Shown: in pieces, positions 19,518 to 29,197 of the stretch
How the letters are laid out: every line of letters begins with the position of its first letter
Numbering within the stretch: the first letter of the stretch is position 1
Assembly (NCBI RefSeq): GCF_019753045.1
Contig: NZ_JAIELN010000007.1
Location: 62,001 to 126,000, forward strand
Direction: 5' to 3'
DNA: 64,000 nucleotides
DNA from: Hyphomicrobium sp.
GTDB lineage: Bacteria; Pseudomonadota; Alphaproteobacteria; Rhizobiales; Hyphomicrobiaceae
Position numbers and translations under genes: made by a program
Notes under the pieces: generated by a model
The model's input: only the letters and a program-made list of their open reading frames with translations
Databases searched by the model: none
What the model was told of the DNA's origin: nothing

Positions 19518-21158
19518 ATGATGAGTTGTTTTGGCGTTAGCCAATGCGGGCGCTTGAGCCTCAAGTCCGCGACGGCTGTTTCTCTAATAATTGCAAGCCT
19601 TGGCCTCAGCGGCTGCAGCGCGGATGTTACGCGCTTCGACAGCACGTCCTTCAATTTTAACGATAGTCCGGGCGCGACGCCGATCCCGTCCGAACCCGTG
19701 CGCACAAGTTCACTGGGCGATAACCAAACCGTCGGCGGCTCAACCCCGCGCGGCCCCTACGGCGCCGGCGCTTCGTCTGTGCAAGTAGCAGCGCTTCCCG
19801 AGGCGACCGGCGATCACGGCTCAACATCCTATGATGCGCCGCCGCCGCCACCGCAGCAGCCTTCACCGTCGGCGTCCTATCGCCCGGCGAAGCCCTTCGC
19901 GCGCACGCCGAGCGAGCCGAGCTACGGCCGTGATACAGCAGCAGCTCGATCGACGCCGCCGGTCACGCCAGTCGCCGCCAAGGGTGAGATGATCGAGGTG
20001 CAGCCGGGCGATACGCTCTATGGGCTTTCGCGGCGTCACCAGGTCTCGCTTACCGAATTGACCTCGCTGAACGGCCTGAGCAACCCGAACTTGAAGCCTG
20101 GGCAGAAGCTTTATCTCCCGGCCGCAGGCGCTTCATCCGATCGTAGCAGCGTTGCTGCGGCGAAGGCCATCGAGGCCGCAACGCCGTTGCCTGCGCCGCT
20201 TGCGCCAGCTGCTCCTGACGTCGTGGCGAACTACAACGGCTCCTACACAGTGAAGCCCGGCGATTCCCTTTACGGCATCGCGCGGTCGAATAATGTCAAA
20301 TTGGCCGAGCTGCAGCAGGTCAATGGCATCAGCGATCCGCGTCGCGTGAAGCCCGGTACGGTGCTGAAGGTGCCAGGCGAAAGCGCAAGCGAAGCGCCGT
20401 CTCGCATGGCCGAGAGCACATCCGCGCCTCAGCCACCGCATACTCCGCCGCCGCTCCCCGCGGCGTCGGCCCCGGCAGCTCCGCTCCCGCCGGCTCAATC
20501 GACTGCGGCCGTGGTCCCCCCGATCACGCCCTCGGAACCCGCGCGCTACGGCGACGCGACGACGGCCCAGCCGACCGTGATCAACGGCGAGAAGCGCGTT
20601 GCATCGCTTTCGGATAACAAGGTGACGGACGCATCGCCGGATTCTTCGCCGGCCGTTGCACCTGTGCAGCCCACGCAGCCGGCCGCTCCGGCGCAGAAGA
20701 TCTCGCCGCCAGAGGAAAAGGTCGCGGTTGCAGTTCCCTCCGCAGTCGCGGAAGGGGCGGCAAGCTCTGCGAACAATTCCGGCAAGCTCCGTTGGCCGAC
20801 GATCGGCAAGATCGTAGCAGGCTTCGGCGGTCGCTCCGACGGCACCCATAACGACGGCATCAATCTGCAGGTGCCGCTCGGAACGGAAGTCCACGCCGCA
20901 GAGTCAGGCATCGTCGCCTACGCAGGCAGCGAGCTGAAGGGCTATGGCAACCTCGTGCTGCTTCGCCACGATAACGGCTGGGTCACCGCCTACGCGCACA
21001 ACGACGAACTGCTCGTGAAGCGCGGCGACAAGATCAAGCGCGGGCAGGTCATCGCGAAGGCCGGTAAAACGGGCTCTGTTGATCAGCCGCAAGTCCACTT
21101 CGAATTGCGTCAAGGCTCGAAACCGGTCGATCCGATGCCGTATCTCGAGAAGCTCTGA
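19518..21158 (+). CDS. LysM/LytM-domain lipoprotein, NlpD-like (probable amidase activator)
   Basis: A 546-residue lipoprotein: signal peptide with lipobox LSGC (Cys 33), a Pro-rich linker, LysM domains at about 158-201 and 240-287, another linker, and a C-terminal M23/LytM domain at about 428-545. The usual peptidase metal residues look changed: the H-x-G-x-D block reads HNDGINL and the H-x-H block reads QVHFELR. That degeneracy fits the NlpD/EnvC type, which activates cell-wall amidases at the septum instead of cutting peptidoglycan. Start 19518 has an AGAGGT site; an upstream GTG at 19494 is also in frame. Confidence 0.88.
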   Translation: MMSCFGVSQCGRLSLKSATAVSLIIASLGLSGCSADVTRFDSTSFNFNDSPGATPIPSEPVRTSSLGDNQTVGGSTPRGPYGAGASSVQVAALPEATGDHGSTSYDAPPPPPQQPSPSASYRPAKPFARTPSEPSYGRDTAAARSTPPVTPVAAKGEMIEVQPGDTLYGLSRRHQVSLTELTSLNGLSNPNLKPGQKLYLPAAGASSDRSSVAAAKAIEAATPLPAPLAPAAPDVVANYNGSYTVKPGDSLYGIARSNNVKLAELQQVNGISDPRRVKPGTVLKVPGESASEAPSRMAESTSAPQPPHTPPPLPAASAPAAPLPPAQSTAAVVPPITPSEPARYGDATTAQPTVINGEKRVASLSDNKVTDASPDSSPAVAPVQPTQPAAPAQKISPPEEKVAVAVPSAVAEGAASSANNSGKLRWPTIGKIVAGFGGRSDGTHNDGINLQVPLGTEVHAAESGIVAYAGSELKGYGNLVLLRHDNGWVTAYAHNDELLVKRGDKIKRGQVIAKAGKTGSVDQPQVHFELRQGSKPVDPMPYLEKL

Positions 21159-21210
21159 CGCTTTCATCTAGCGCGGGGGAAAACGCGCTGGCACTGAGGG
21201 AAAACTGGGG

Positions 21211-21239
21211 GCCGGATCGAACGATCCGGCTCTCTTTTT
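21211..21239 (+). terminator. Intrinsic terminator after the NlpD-like gene
   Basis: GCCGGATCG at 21211-21219 pairs with CGATCCGGC at 21222-21230 around a two-base centre, then TCTCTTTTT. Perfect nine-base stem with a T-run. Confidence 0.9.
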
Positions 21240-21263
21240 GTTTGTCGCTTGGCGTTCAAGGTT

Positions 21264-21307
21264 TCCGCGCTTGCGGCCGGCTCCGCGAAGCGGAGTCGCA
21301 AGCGCCC
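21264..21307. repeat. Long hairpin between convergent genes
   Basis: GCGCTTGCG (about 21267) pairs with CGCAAGCGC (about 21297), enclosing GCTCCGC-GAA-GCGGAG. The nested inverted repeat lies just downstream of the DUF815 gene on the minus strand and may end or protect its transcript. No T-run follows it. Confidence 0.6.
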
Positions 21308-21315
21308 AAAAAGAC

Positions 21316-22170
21316 TCAAATCGAAGTTCCCGTCCGGCCTGCGAGATCCTGCACGTATTGCCACGCGACACGGCCCGAGCGTGCGCCGCGCGTCGTCGCC
21401 CATTCGAGTGCGTCCCGCTGCAATTCGTCGTCCGCGACCTTGATGCCGAAGTGCTCGACATAGGCTCTGACCATCGCGAGATAGTCGTCCTGGCTCGCGT
21501 TGTGAAAGCCGAGCCAGAGGCCGAAACGATCCGAAAGCGATACTTTTTCTTCGGTCGCTTCGCCGGGATTGATGGCCGTCGCCCGCTCGTTGTCGATCAT
21601 GTCGCGCGGCATGAGGTGACGGCGGTTGGATGTCGCGTAGAAGATCACGTTCTTCGGGCGCCCCTCGATCCCGCCGTCGAGAACTGCCTTGAGCGATTTG
21701 TAGCTCGTATCGTCATGATCGAAGGAAAGATCGTCGCTGAAGACGATGAATCGATGCGGCGCAGATTTAAGGATGGCGAGGCATTTGGGCAGCGAGCCGA
21801 TATCCTCGCGATGGATCTCGATGAGCTTCAGGCCGCCGTCTGTCCCGAGCGCGTCGGCGTGCGCCGCTTTTACGAGGCTCGATTTGCCCATGCCGCGCGC
21901 GCCCCAGAGCAGGGCGTTGTTGGCGGGCAGGCCCGCTGCGAAGCGCCGCGTATTGTCGAGCAGAATGCCGGCGGTCCGGTCGATACCTTTGAGAAGCCTC
22001 AAAGGAACGCGGCTGACCTCCAAGACCGGCTCGAAGGTCGCTGCATCAGCCTGCCACACGAAGGCGTCGGCTGCGGTGAAGTCGGCAGTCCGGGGCGGGG
22101 AAGGGCTCAAGCGCTCAAGAGCGTCTGCGATCCGCTCCAGAATCGGGCGATAGGTGTTTGCGTCGGTCAT
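21316..22170 (-). CDS. DUF815 family AAA-like ATPase
   Basis: A 284-residue ATP-binding protein. The P-loop is WGARGMGKSSLVKA (about residues 88-101) and the Walker B region is IVFSDDLSFD; ATSNRRHLMPRDM and a sensor-type block follow, as in DUF815 proteins. The family resembles AAA+ regulators but its role is unknown. I set the start at 22170 (MTDANTYRP), where family members begin; the frame is open seven codons further. It is divergent from yajC. Confidence 0.88.
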   Translation of the reverse strand: MTDANTYRPILERIADALERLSPSPPRTADFTAADAFVWQADAATFEPVLEVSRVPLRLLKGIDRTAGILLDNTRRFAAGLPANNALLWGARGMGKSSLVKAAHADALGTDGGLKLIEIHREDIGSLPKCLAILKSAPHRFIVFSDDLSFDHDDTSYKSLKAVLDGGIEGRPKNVIFYATSNRRHLMPRDMIDNERATAINPGEATEEKVSLSDRFGLWLGFHNASQDDYLAMVRAYVEHFGIKVADDELQRDALEWATTRGARSGRVAWQYVQDLAGRTGTSI

Positions 22171-22397
22171 TAAGGAATTCCAGGGGGCCAAAAGCCCGGC
22201 GCGCTACATGCCGGGAAAAAGCGTGTTTAATCGCTGCGGAAGGCAGTGCCAACGGCCTTTCACAACCCTATGCGAGGTTGCAAAAGAGCATCGGACCACT
22301 ATAGTCCGCCCGAATTTGAGGGGCTCATCCCTCCGGCCCATTGGGATCCGGGGCGGTAGTGCTTATTTCAATCGCATCCAGAGGACTATCTTTCCCA

Positions 22398-22736
22398 ATG
22401 TTTACGACTTCCGCCTTCGCGCAGACCGCCGCAGCCAGCCCGATGGACCCCTTGGGCGGCCTTCTGATTCCGATGCTGGCGATGCTGGCGATCTTCTATT
22501 TCCTCCTGATCCGTCCGCAATCGCAGCGCGCGAAGCAACTCCGGGAGCGTTTGAACGCCGTCCGCCGCGGCGACACGGTTGTCACGGCAGGAGGCATGCT
22601 CGGCAAGGTTACGAAGGCTTCCGACACGAGCGACGAAATCGAGGTCGAGCTTGCCGACAATCTGAAGGTCCGCATCGTGAAGGGCACCCTTTTGGATGTG
22701 CGCGCCAAGGGCGAACCTGTCAAAGACGCAACGTGA
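22398..22736 (+). CDS. yajC: Sec translocase accessory subunit YajC
   Basis: A 112-residue single-span membrane protein that associates with SecDF. The single helix is at about residues 20-38 (LLIPMLAMLAIFYFLLIRPQ, with the RPQSQR motif after it), and the GDTVVTAGGMLGKVTK block is the family domain. I chose the ATG at 22398, which keeps the short N-terminus usual in the family; the frame remains open to a TTG at 22341. secD and secF follow, giving a yajC-secD-secF unit. Confidence 0.93.
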   Translation: MFTTSAFAQTAAASPMDPLGGLLIPMLAMLAIFYFLLIRPQSQRAKQLRERLNAVRRGDTVVTAGGMLGKVTKASDTSDEIEVELADNLKVRIVKGTLLDVRAKGEPVKDAT

Positions 22737-22824
22737 TTGACCGACGCCCGCGTGCGAGAACGTAGCTGCGCCAGATGCGCAAGTTTTGATCCGCGCATCT
22801 CCTAACGCCCGAGACCCTATTCCG

Positions 22825-24444
22825 ATGCTGCAATTCACCCGCACGAAAATCATCCTGATCCTGCTGACCTGCTTCGCAGGTATCGCAGTCGCGATGCCGA
22901 ACTTCTTCTCGAAGGAGACGGTCGCATCCTGGCCATCATTCGTACCGAAGAAACAGCTGCCTCTGGGGCTCGACCTCCAGGGCGGCGCGCATCTTCTGCT
23001 CGCGATGGACCAGGACGAGATCAAGAAGGATTGGATGAACAACCTTCGCGATGAATCGCGCAAGGTTCTTCGCGATGCGAAAATTGGATTCACCGGCATC
23101 GGCATCCAGGGCTCGCAACTTGTCGTCAAGCTCGCAAAGCCGGAAGAGCGCGACGAGGCGATCAAGCAACTCCATAAGGTCAGGCAAACGATCGGCAGCG
23201 CCGTGCTCGGCACCGGCGGCTACGATGTCGACGTCTCGGCCGGAACCGACCCCGGCACGGTGATCGTGAAGCCGACAGAGGCGGGTCTCCGCGCGCGTAT
23301 TTCCAATGCCGCGGCCGCCTCCATCGAGACGATCAACCGCCGCGTCAATAATTTGGGCACGTCGGAATCGACGATCGTGCGCCAGGGCGCCGACCGCATT
23401 CTGATTCAGTTTCCTGGCCTGAAAGACACCAAGGAGCTGAAGGCGCTCATCGGCGAAACCGCCAAGCTGACGTTCCACGAAGTGCATCCCTCGCTCAGTG
23501 CCGAAGAGGCCAAGCAGACGAGCATTCCCGCAGGCTACAAGATCTATCCGGGCGACAAGAGCGAGGGACCGTCCGAGTATCTGCTGCGTGAGCAGCCGGT
23601 CGTGCAGGGCGATGACCTCGCCGACGCGCAGCCGGGCTTTGACAGCCGCACGAACGAGGCGGTGATCAACTTCCGCTTCAATCAAAGCGGCGCGCGCAAG
23701 TTCGGCAACTTCACCAAAGATAACGTAGGCAAACCTTTTGCGATCGTGCTCGATAATAAGGTGCTTTCGGCGCCGGTTATCCGCGAGCCGATCCTCGGAG
23801 GTTCCGGCCAGATTTCCGGCAGCTTCGACGTCGACAGCTCGAACCGGCTTGCCGTTCAGCTGCGGTCCGGCTCGCTGCCGGCAAAGCTGACGATTGTCGA
23901 GGAGCGAACCGTCGGTCCATCCCTTGGCGCTGACTCGATTGCCGACGGTAAGCGCGCCGGCATCATCGGCGGCATCGCGGTCGTCATTCTGACGGTCCTC
24001 GCCTATGGCACGTTCGGCATTTTCGCGTGCGTAGGCCTCGTCGTGCACTTGATCTTGACGCTCGCCCTCATGACGCTCATCGGCTCCACGTTGACGCTGC
24101 CCGGCATCGCGGGCTTGGTCCTGGGTGTCGCGATGGCCGTCGACGCGAACGTGCTGATCTACGAGCGTATTCGTGAAGAATTGCGGGCGGGCAAAACGGC
24201 GATCTCCGCTATCGATGCTGGGTTCCAGCGTGCCTTCGTGACGATCGCCGACAGCCAGCTGACGACACTGGCCTGCGCCATCATCATGTTCTGGCTGGGT
24301 TCAGGCCCTATCCGCGGCTTCGCCGTAACGCTGACAATCGGCATTCTGACGTCGATCTTCGCATCCGTGACGGTCGTCAGGCTGCTCATCTCGTTCTGGC
24401 TCAAGGCTCAGCCGAAGGGCCGTATCCAAATCGTGCCGGTCTAG
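22825..24444 (+). CDS. secD: Protein translocase subunit SecD
   Basis: A 539-residue component of the proton-driven SecDF complex that aids the late stages of Sec export. One N-terminal helix is followed by a large periplasmic domain (LGLDLQGGAHLLLAMD at about residue 48, then P1 head) and a C-terminal block of five helices with the GIAGLVLGVAMAVDANVLIYERIREE signature. The start at 22825 (MLQFTRTK) fits the family; a start at 22786 would add 13 unmatched residues. Confidence 0.96.
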   Translation: MLQFTRTKIILILLTCFAGIAVAMPNFFSKETVASWPSFVPKKQLPLGLDLQGGAHLLLAMDQDEIKKDWMNNLRDESRKVLRDAKIGFTGIGIQGSQLVVKLAKPEERDEAIKQLHKVRQTIGSAVLGTGGYDVDVSAGTDPGTVIVKPTEAGLRARISNAAAASIETINRRVNNLGTSESTIVRQGADRILIQFPGLKDTKELKALIGETAKLTFHEVHPSLSAEEAKQTSIPAGYKIYPGDKSEGPSEYLLREQPVVQGDDLADAQPGFDSRTNEAVINFRFNQSGARKFGNFTKDNVGKPFAIVLDNKVLSAPVIREPILGGSGQISGSFDVDSSNRLAVQLRSGSLPAKLTIVEERTVGPSLGADSIADGKRAGIIGGIAVVILTVLAYGTFGIFACVGLVVHLILTLALMTLIGSTLTLPGIAGLVLGVAMAVDANVLIYERIREELRAGKTAISAIDAGFQRAFVTIADSQLTTLACAIIMFWLGSGPIRGFAVTLTIGILTSIFASVTVVRLLISFWLKAQPKGRIQIVPV

Positions 24445-24456
24445 GAGACCACTTCC

Positions 24457-25434
24457 GTGTTGATGAAATACATTCCGGTCTTCAAGGGGTTCGACTTCTT
24501 CCCGCACGACCTGAACTTGCCCTTTATGAAGTTCAAAGGGCCGGCGCTTGCCGCATCCATCATCGCGATGCTGCTATCCATCGCGCTCTGCATGACCCTC
24601 GGTCTGAACTACGGTGTCGACTTCAAGGGCGGGTCTCTGATCGAGTTACAGACGAAGAGCGGTAACGCTGACATCTCGTCGCTGCGTGAAAAGCTCAACG
24701 CTCTCGGGCTCGGCAACGTCCAGATTCAGGAGTTCGGCACGCCGAACGACGTGCTCGTGCGGCTCGAGGAGCAGCCAGGCGGCGAAACCGCTCAACAGCC
24801 CGCCGTTCAGAAGGTAATTGATGCAACGAGCGCCGACTTTGTTCAGCGTCGTGTCGAAGTGGTCGGCCCGGCCGTATCGAGCGAATTGCGCATGACCGGT
24901 TTTATCGCGGTCGCCGCCGGTATCTTGGCGATCGTGGCCTACGTCTGGTTCCGTTTCGAATGGCAGTTCGCCCTCGGCGCCGTCGTCGCGTTGACCCACG
25001 ACGTCCTTCTCACCGCGGGCATCTTTTCGCTGTTTCAGCTGGAATTCGATCTCTCGACCGTGGCCGCGCTGCTGACCATTCTCGGCTATTCGGTGAACGA
25101 CACCGTCGTTGTGTCTGACCGAATTCGCGAGAATTTGCGCAAGTTCAAGAAAATGGAGCTCAACCAGCTCTTGAACTTGTCGATCAACGAGACGCTGTCG
25201 CGCACGATCCTGACCGGCGTGACGGCGATCGCGGTGCTGGTCTCGCTCTACATTTTCGGCGGCGAAGTCATCCGCAGCTTCAACCTCGCGATGCTCTTGG
25301 GCGTGGTGATCGGCACCTACTCGTCGATCTTCATCGCGGCCCCGCTGCTGGGCTACCTCGGCGTCAAGCGCGACTGGAGCGACGCGGCTGCAAAAGCGGT
25401 TGCCGAGACCAAGGCGAGCCGCGCCAAGGCCTGA
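24457..25434 (+). CDS. secF: Protein translocase subunit SecF
   Basis: A 325-residue partner of SecD. It has the N-terminal helix, a small periplasmic domain beginning GVDFKGGSLIELQ, and five C-terminal helices with the LLTILGYSVNDTVVVSDRIREN signature, which carries the conserved Asp of the proton path. Translation begins at GTG 24457 or at the ATG two codons on, 12 bases after secD stops. Confidence 0.96.
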   Translation: MLMKYIPVFKGFDFFPHDLNLPFMKFKGPALAASIIAMLLSIALCMTLGLNYGVDFKGGSLIELQTKSGNADISSLREKLNALGLGNVQIQEFGTPNDVLVRLEEQPGGETAQQPAVQKVIDATSADFVQRRVEVVGPAVSSELRMTGFIAVAAGILAIVAYVWFRFEWQFALGAVVALTHDVLLTAGIFSLFQLEFDLSTVAALLTILGYSVNDTVVVSDRIRENLRKFKKMELNQLLNLSINETLSRTILTGVTAIAVLVSLYIFGGEVIRSFNLAMLLGVVIGTYSSIFIAAPLLGYLGVKRDWSDAAAKAVAETKASRAKA

Positions 25435-25464
25435 CGCTCGGCGCGAACGAGGAACGCCGCCGTA

Positions 25465-25842
25465 ATGACACCCGAGGTCGCCAGCTACCCTTATGAAACG
25501 GCGATCACGGCCTACGGCAACGGCGGCTTCCGTTTCGCCGAGATGAGTCATCGCGGCTCGATTATCTGCTTGCCGAGCGGCGTCTACGCCTGGGGCGCGA
25601 CCAACGCCGAAGAACTCGATGCCGAGGACATCGACTTTCTTCTGAGCCGCCTCGATCCACCGATCACGGTGCTGCTCGGCACGGGCGAGAAGCAACTCTG
25701 GCCTTCAGCCGAAGTCTATTCCGCATTCGCGAAAGCCGGCATCGGCCTCGAACCGATGTCGACAGGAGCCGCGGCGCGCACGTACAACATCCTGATCGCC
25801 GAAAAGCGAACGATCGCAGCGGCGCTGATCGCAGTGCCGTGA
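25465..25842 (+). CDS. Mth938/NDUFAF3-like domain protein
   Basis: A 125-residue single-domain protein of the Mth938 (DUF498) fold. GSIICLPSGVYAW, VLLGTGEKQLWPS and STGAAARTYNILIAEKRTIAAALI are the conserved strands and helix. A eukaryotic relative, NDUFAF3, helps to assemble respiratory complex I, but the bacterial role is not established. It sits between secF and the squalene/phytoene synthase gene, the usual alphaproteobacterial arrangement, suggesting one operon. Confidence 0.88.
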   Translation: MTPEVASYPYETAITAYGNGGFRFAEMSHRGSIICLPSGVYAWGATNAEELDAEDIDFLLSRLDPPITVLLGTGEKQLWPSAEVYSAFAKAGIGLEPMSTGAAARTYNILIAEKRTIAAALIAVP

Positions 25843-25879
25843 CCCCTGCGAGGAACCGCCTTCAATCCACGAGTGACGT

Positions 25880-26713
25880 GTGAGCAACTCCGGCACGCGA
25901 GCGATCGATTACGATGCGGTACGGTCGGCCGCTCGCGCGTCAGCGCCGGATCGTTACTACGCTGCGCTCTTCGCCCCCGTCGAAGCCCGTGACGATCTCA
26001 TCGCGCTCGCGGCATTTACCGGCGAGATCGAACGGATATCGCGCCAAGTCAGCGAGGCGGCTCTCGGCGAAATTCGCGTAGCATGGTGGCGGGACGCGTT
26101 TTTGAGCCGCGGCGAAAGCGGCCGCTCCGGCAATCCGACGCTCGATGCTTTTGCCGAAGTCATCCGGCGCCGCGCTCTCTCGCTCGGTGTCATCGAAGAT
26201 TATCTCGCGGCCCACGCACACGCGCTCTACGGCGAACCGCCGGCGGATGATGCGGAACTCCGCGAAACATTGCGCAACATCGACGGCACGCCGTTCGCAT
26301 TTGCAGGCTCGATCCTGGGGCTCGAATTGGATGAGCAAACCATCGACGCGGCAGCCCGCGCATCGGGCTTCGCCCGCATCGGGATCGAGCTGCCATATGC
26401 TCTGATGCGCGGGCGTGCGCTGCTGCCGAAGGCGAGGTCTCCAAACCCCTTTGCAGCGGACGAAGCGGAAGATTGGCGCCCGCAAATGGCGTGGCTCGCG
26501 AGCGAAGGGCTCGCCGCTCTCGCCGAACTGCGGCGTCATCTCAGGGGCAAACCCAGAACGTTCACAACGGCTTTGTTGCCGCTTGCCCTCGTTGAGCCCT
26601 ATTTTCGCGCTTTGCAGAACCCTCGGCACGAGCCGGCGCGCGACATATTGGAAATCGCGCCTATCGCTCGATTGTGGCGTATTGCACGCGCGCATTGGTC
26701 AGGTCGCGTCTGA
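25880..26713 (+). CDS. Squalene/phytoene synthase family protein
   Basis: A 277-residue isoprenoid synthase-fold protein. It shows FAPVEARDDLIALAAFTGEIERI and WWRDAF near the N-terminus. The aspartate-rich motifs that bind diphosphate in true squalene synthases (DxxxD) are only partly recognisable, so catalysis is uncertain; relatives in this position (for example NDUFAF6-type) are thought to have lost synthase activity. GTG start at 25880 with a GACGTGTGA context. Together with the Mth938-like gene this mirrors two mitochondrial complex I assembly factors, an inference from family names only. Confidence 0.8.
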   Translation: MSNSGTRAIDYDAVRSAARASAPDRYYAALFAPVEARDDLIALAAFTGEIERISRQVSEAALGEIRVAWWRDAFLSRGESGRSGNPTLDAFAEVIRRRALSLGVIEDYLAAHAHALYGEPPADDAELRETLRNIDGTPFAFAGSILGLELDEQTIDAAARASGFARIGIELPYALMRGRALLPKARSPNPFAADEAEDWRPQMAWLASEGLAALAELRRHLRGKPRTFTTALLPLALVEPYFRALQNPRHEPARDILEIAPIARLWRIARAHWSGRV

Positions 26714-26733
26714 CGACCAGGCGAAGAGGGCAG

Positions 26734-29184
26734 ATGGCATCAATTTCAAGACGGGGGCTGAAAGGCGTACGTTTGCGCCCGGCGGCTGGTGTTCCGCGAA
26801 CCGGCTGCAAAGCCTGGTCACGCATAGGGGCGCTGTTCCTTTCGCTTGCCTTCGTCGCGACGAGCTTGATCGCGCCGAACCACGCTGAAGCTGCTTCGCC
26901 TGTCATTACCTGGAAGCTCGAAAACCCGTTCCGCTTCTTCATTGACCCTCACGATACGGAAGCGCACCGCGCGACGTATCGGGCGCTCGGGCCGACAGAA
27001 CGGGCAACGCCGGTCTTAGCAGCAGAGCACGCGCTCCAGAGCGGCGACCGCGACGGCTGGGCCGCATCCATGTTCCGCAAGACGTGCTGGAACAACAACC
27101 GCTTCAAGTGCGATGCCTACGATGACTACATCAACCCCTCGAACCACGCCGTCATCGTTGAGGTCACGGGCGTTGAAGATGCGTCGACGCTGACGTGCAC
27201 GTGGCTCACGGCGCCGCGCGGCGATTCCAAGAATCCGCGTGGCGACGCGATCACGCAACCGTGCAGCGAGTCGGCGCGCTTCGTCGTGCCCTATCCGGGC
27301 GGAGCAATGGTCACCGTCCAAATCGGCGGCCGGGAAGTTTCCAAGACGCTAATCAAGGTTCGCGACGTCCTGATCGCCGGAATGGGAGACAGCTTTGCGT
27401 CGGGCGAAGGCAACCCCGACCGGGCTGTCCGTTTTTCGCGCGAGCGGACGTCCGACTACAGCACCATCGGACTTTATAGCGGTCTCACCGGATATCCCGC
27501 GCGCATCGGGCCATGGCGGGATCTCGGCGATAAAACCTTCATCAAGGAGAATGCGCGCTGGCTCGACCAAGCCTGCCATCGTTCGCTCTATTCCGAACAA
27601 TTGCGCACGGCATTGCAGCTCGCCGTCGAAGACCCGCATCGCGCCGTCACATTCGTCGGCGTCTCGTGCGCAGGCGCCGAGATCACCGACGGACTTTTTC
27701 TGAGGTACAAGGGCAACGAATGGGTTCCGAACCCGCCGCGCCTTTCGCAAATCTCGGCGGTCGCTGAAGCGCAGTGCGGAAACAATAAAACGCAGCCGCT
27801 CGATCTGCCCGAGGCCTTTCACATGAACGGCCAAATCCCTCAACTGCAGAATATCGTCCTTCGTAAATGCCCGCAGGACGACGCGCGCAAGATCGACCTC
27901 GTGCTGCTCTCCATTGGCGGCAACGATATCGGCTTCTCGCGGCTTCTGGCGAATGCGGTCCTCTCGAATGTATCCCTGTTGCGTGAACTCGGCGGCTGGC
28001 TGGGTCAGGTCCACGGCGAGGCAGAAGCTTCCGCCGAACTCGCCACATTGGGCGCACGCTATAAGTCGCTCAACCGCGCCATTCACAGCATCCTCTACGT
28101 GCCCTGGCAGGAAAGCGATCGCATTCTGCTCGTCGCCTATCCGGGTCTCGCCCTCGAAGGCGACGGCAGCCAGATGTGCGGTGACGGCAACTCCGGCATG
28201 GAAGTCGTGCCCGACTTCCAATTGGACCGAACCAAGCTGAAGCTCGGCACATGGTTCGCCGACAAGCTGCATCGTCTCATGCGTGATGCCTCTTACGAAT
28301 TCGGCTGGACGTTCGTTGAAACGCACAGGCGTGCCTTCATCGGACGCGGAATATGCGCGGGCCTGAGTGTCGAAGGTGTGAGCGAGGTCGATGACCTCCG
28401 GCTTCCCCGCAAGATCGATGGCGTATGGACCCCGTATAACCCGGCCGATTATCAGGCCTACGCGGCGCGTCAGCGATGGTTCAGAACGCCGAACGATGCC
28501 TTCATGACGGGCAATTTCCACGTTGAGGCCGGGTTGTTGACGAAGGTTCTGCGCATCGAGCCGTTCGCGCCGTTCCAGCTCATACTGGCGTCGACGTACT
28601 CCGGCGCGTTCCATCCGACCGCGGAAGGCCAAGCGGCCATCGCCGATGCCGTCGTCGATAAGGCACGATCGGTCCTGGCGAAATATGGTGCAGGCCCCGA
28701 TGCCGATCCCACGGGCTATACGGTGCCTTCTCCTGAGGATACGCCGGCACCCGCAGCGGACGAACCCAATGCGCAAATCCCAGACATCAATTCGGTGTTG
28801 TCGAAGTCGGGTGGCGAAAAAGGTGTAACCGGCGCATTGCCAGCAGCGAACGCTTCGCCAGCTGCCGCCGTGCCGGCGACGGATGACGACGGGAAGTCCG
28901 GCGCGACGGTCGGAGTTACGTCTGGTGATCCTTCCGACGAGCCGCCGCCGGAAGCCGTTGTCGGACCGCCTCCGACCGAGACGGCAGTCGTTCCGTCGCC
29001 ATCTCCGCCTGCAGAGCCTTCGGCGACGCCCATAGAAATCCGCCCGCTCAACCGGGGACCACAGCAGACGCAGACGTCGACGGAACCCGCGCCAGCACCG
29101 GCTTCGCCGCCTCCCGATCAGGAGCAGTTCACGCCGCAACGTTTCGCTCCGGCTTCCGGTGGAACGACGAACGCGGCGCCCTAG
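26734..29184 (+). CDS. Secreted SGNH-hydrolase with Pro-rich C-terminal tail
   Basis: An 816-residue exported protein. After a long signal peptide (residues 1-53, ending NHAEA) comes an unassigned domain, then a GDSL/SGNH hydrolase: GDSFASGEG with the nucleophile Ser (about residue 219), SIGGNDIGFS (about 392) and FHPTAEGQ with the catalytic His (about 626). The Asp normally three residues before that His is absent (GAFH), as in some SGNH lipases. From about residue 655 on, the protein is a Pro/Ala/Thr-rich low-complexity tail of roughly 160 residues. It interrupts the usual squalene synthase-trmFO order. Substrate is unknown; lipase, esterase or polysaccharide deacetylase are all possible. 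Confidence 0.8.
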   Translation: MASISRRGLKGVRLRPAAGVPRTGCKAWSRIGALFLSLAFVATSLIAPNHAEAASPVITWKLENPFRFFIDPHDTEAHRATYRALGPTERATPVLAAEHALQSGDRDGWAASMFRKTCWNNNRFKCDAYDDYINPSNHAVIVEVTGVEDASTLTCTWLTAPRGDSKNPRGDAITQPCSESARFVVPYPGGAMVTVQIGGREVSKTLIKVRDVLIAGMGDSFASGEGNPDRAVRFSRERTSDYSTIGLYSGLTGYPARIGPWRDLGDKTFIKENARWLDQACHRSLYSEQLRTALQLAVEDPHRAVTFVGVSCAGAEITDGLFLRYKGNEWVPNPPRLSQISAVAEAQCGNNKTQPLDLPEAFHMNGQIPQLQNIVLRKCPQDDARKIDLVLLSIGGNDIGFSRLLANAVLSNVSLLRELGGWLGQVHGEAEASAELATLGARYKSLNRAIHSILYVPWQESDRILLVAYPGLALEGDGSQMCGDGNSGMEVVPDFQLDRTKLKLGTWFADKLHRLMRDASYEFGWTFVETHRRAFIGRGICAGLSVEGVSEVDDLRLPRKIDGVWTPYNPADYQAYAARQRWFRTPNDAFMTGNFHVEAGLLTKVLRIEPFAPFQLILASTYSGAFHPTAEGQAAIADAVVDKARSVLAKYGAGPDADPTGYTVPSPEDTPAPAADEPNAQIPDINSVLSKSGGEKGVTGALPAANASPAAAVPATDDDGKSGATVGVTSGDPSDEPPPEAVVGPPPTETAVVPSPSPPAEPSATPIEIRPLNRGPQQTQTSTEPAPAPASPPPDQEQFTPQRFAPASGGTTNAAP

Positions 29185-29197
29185 CGATCCAGCCGCT

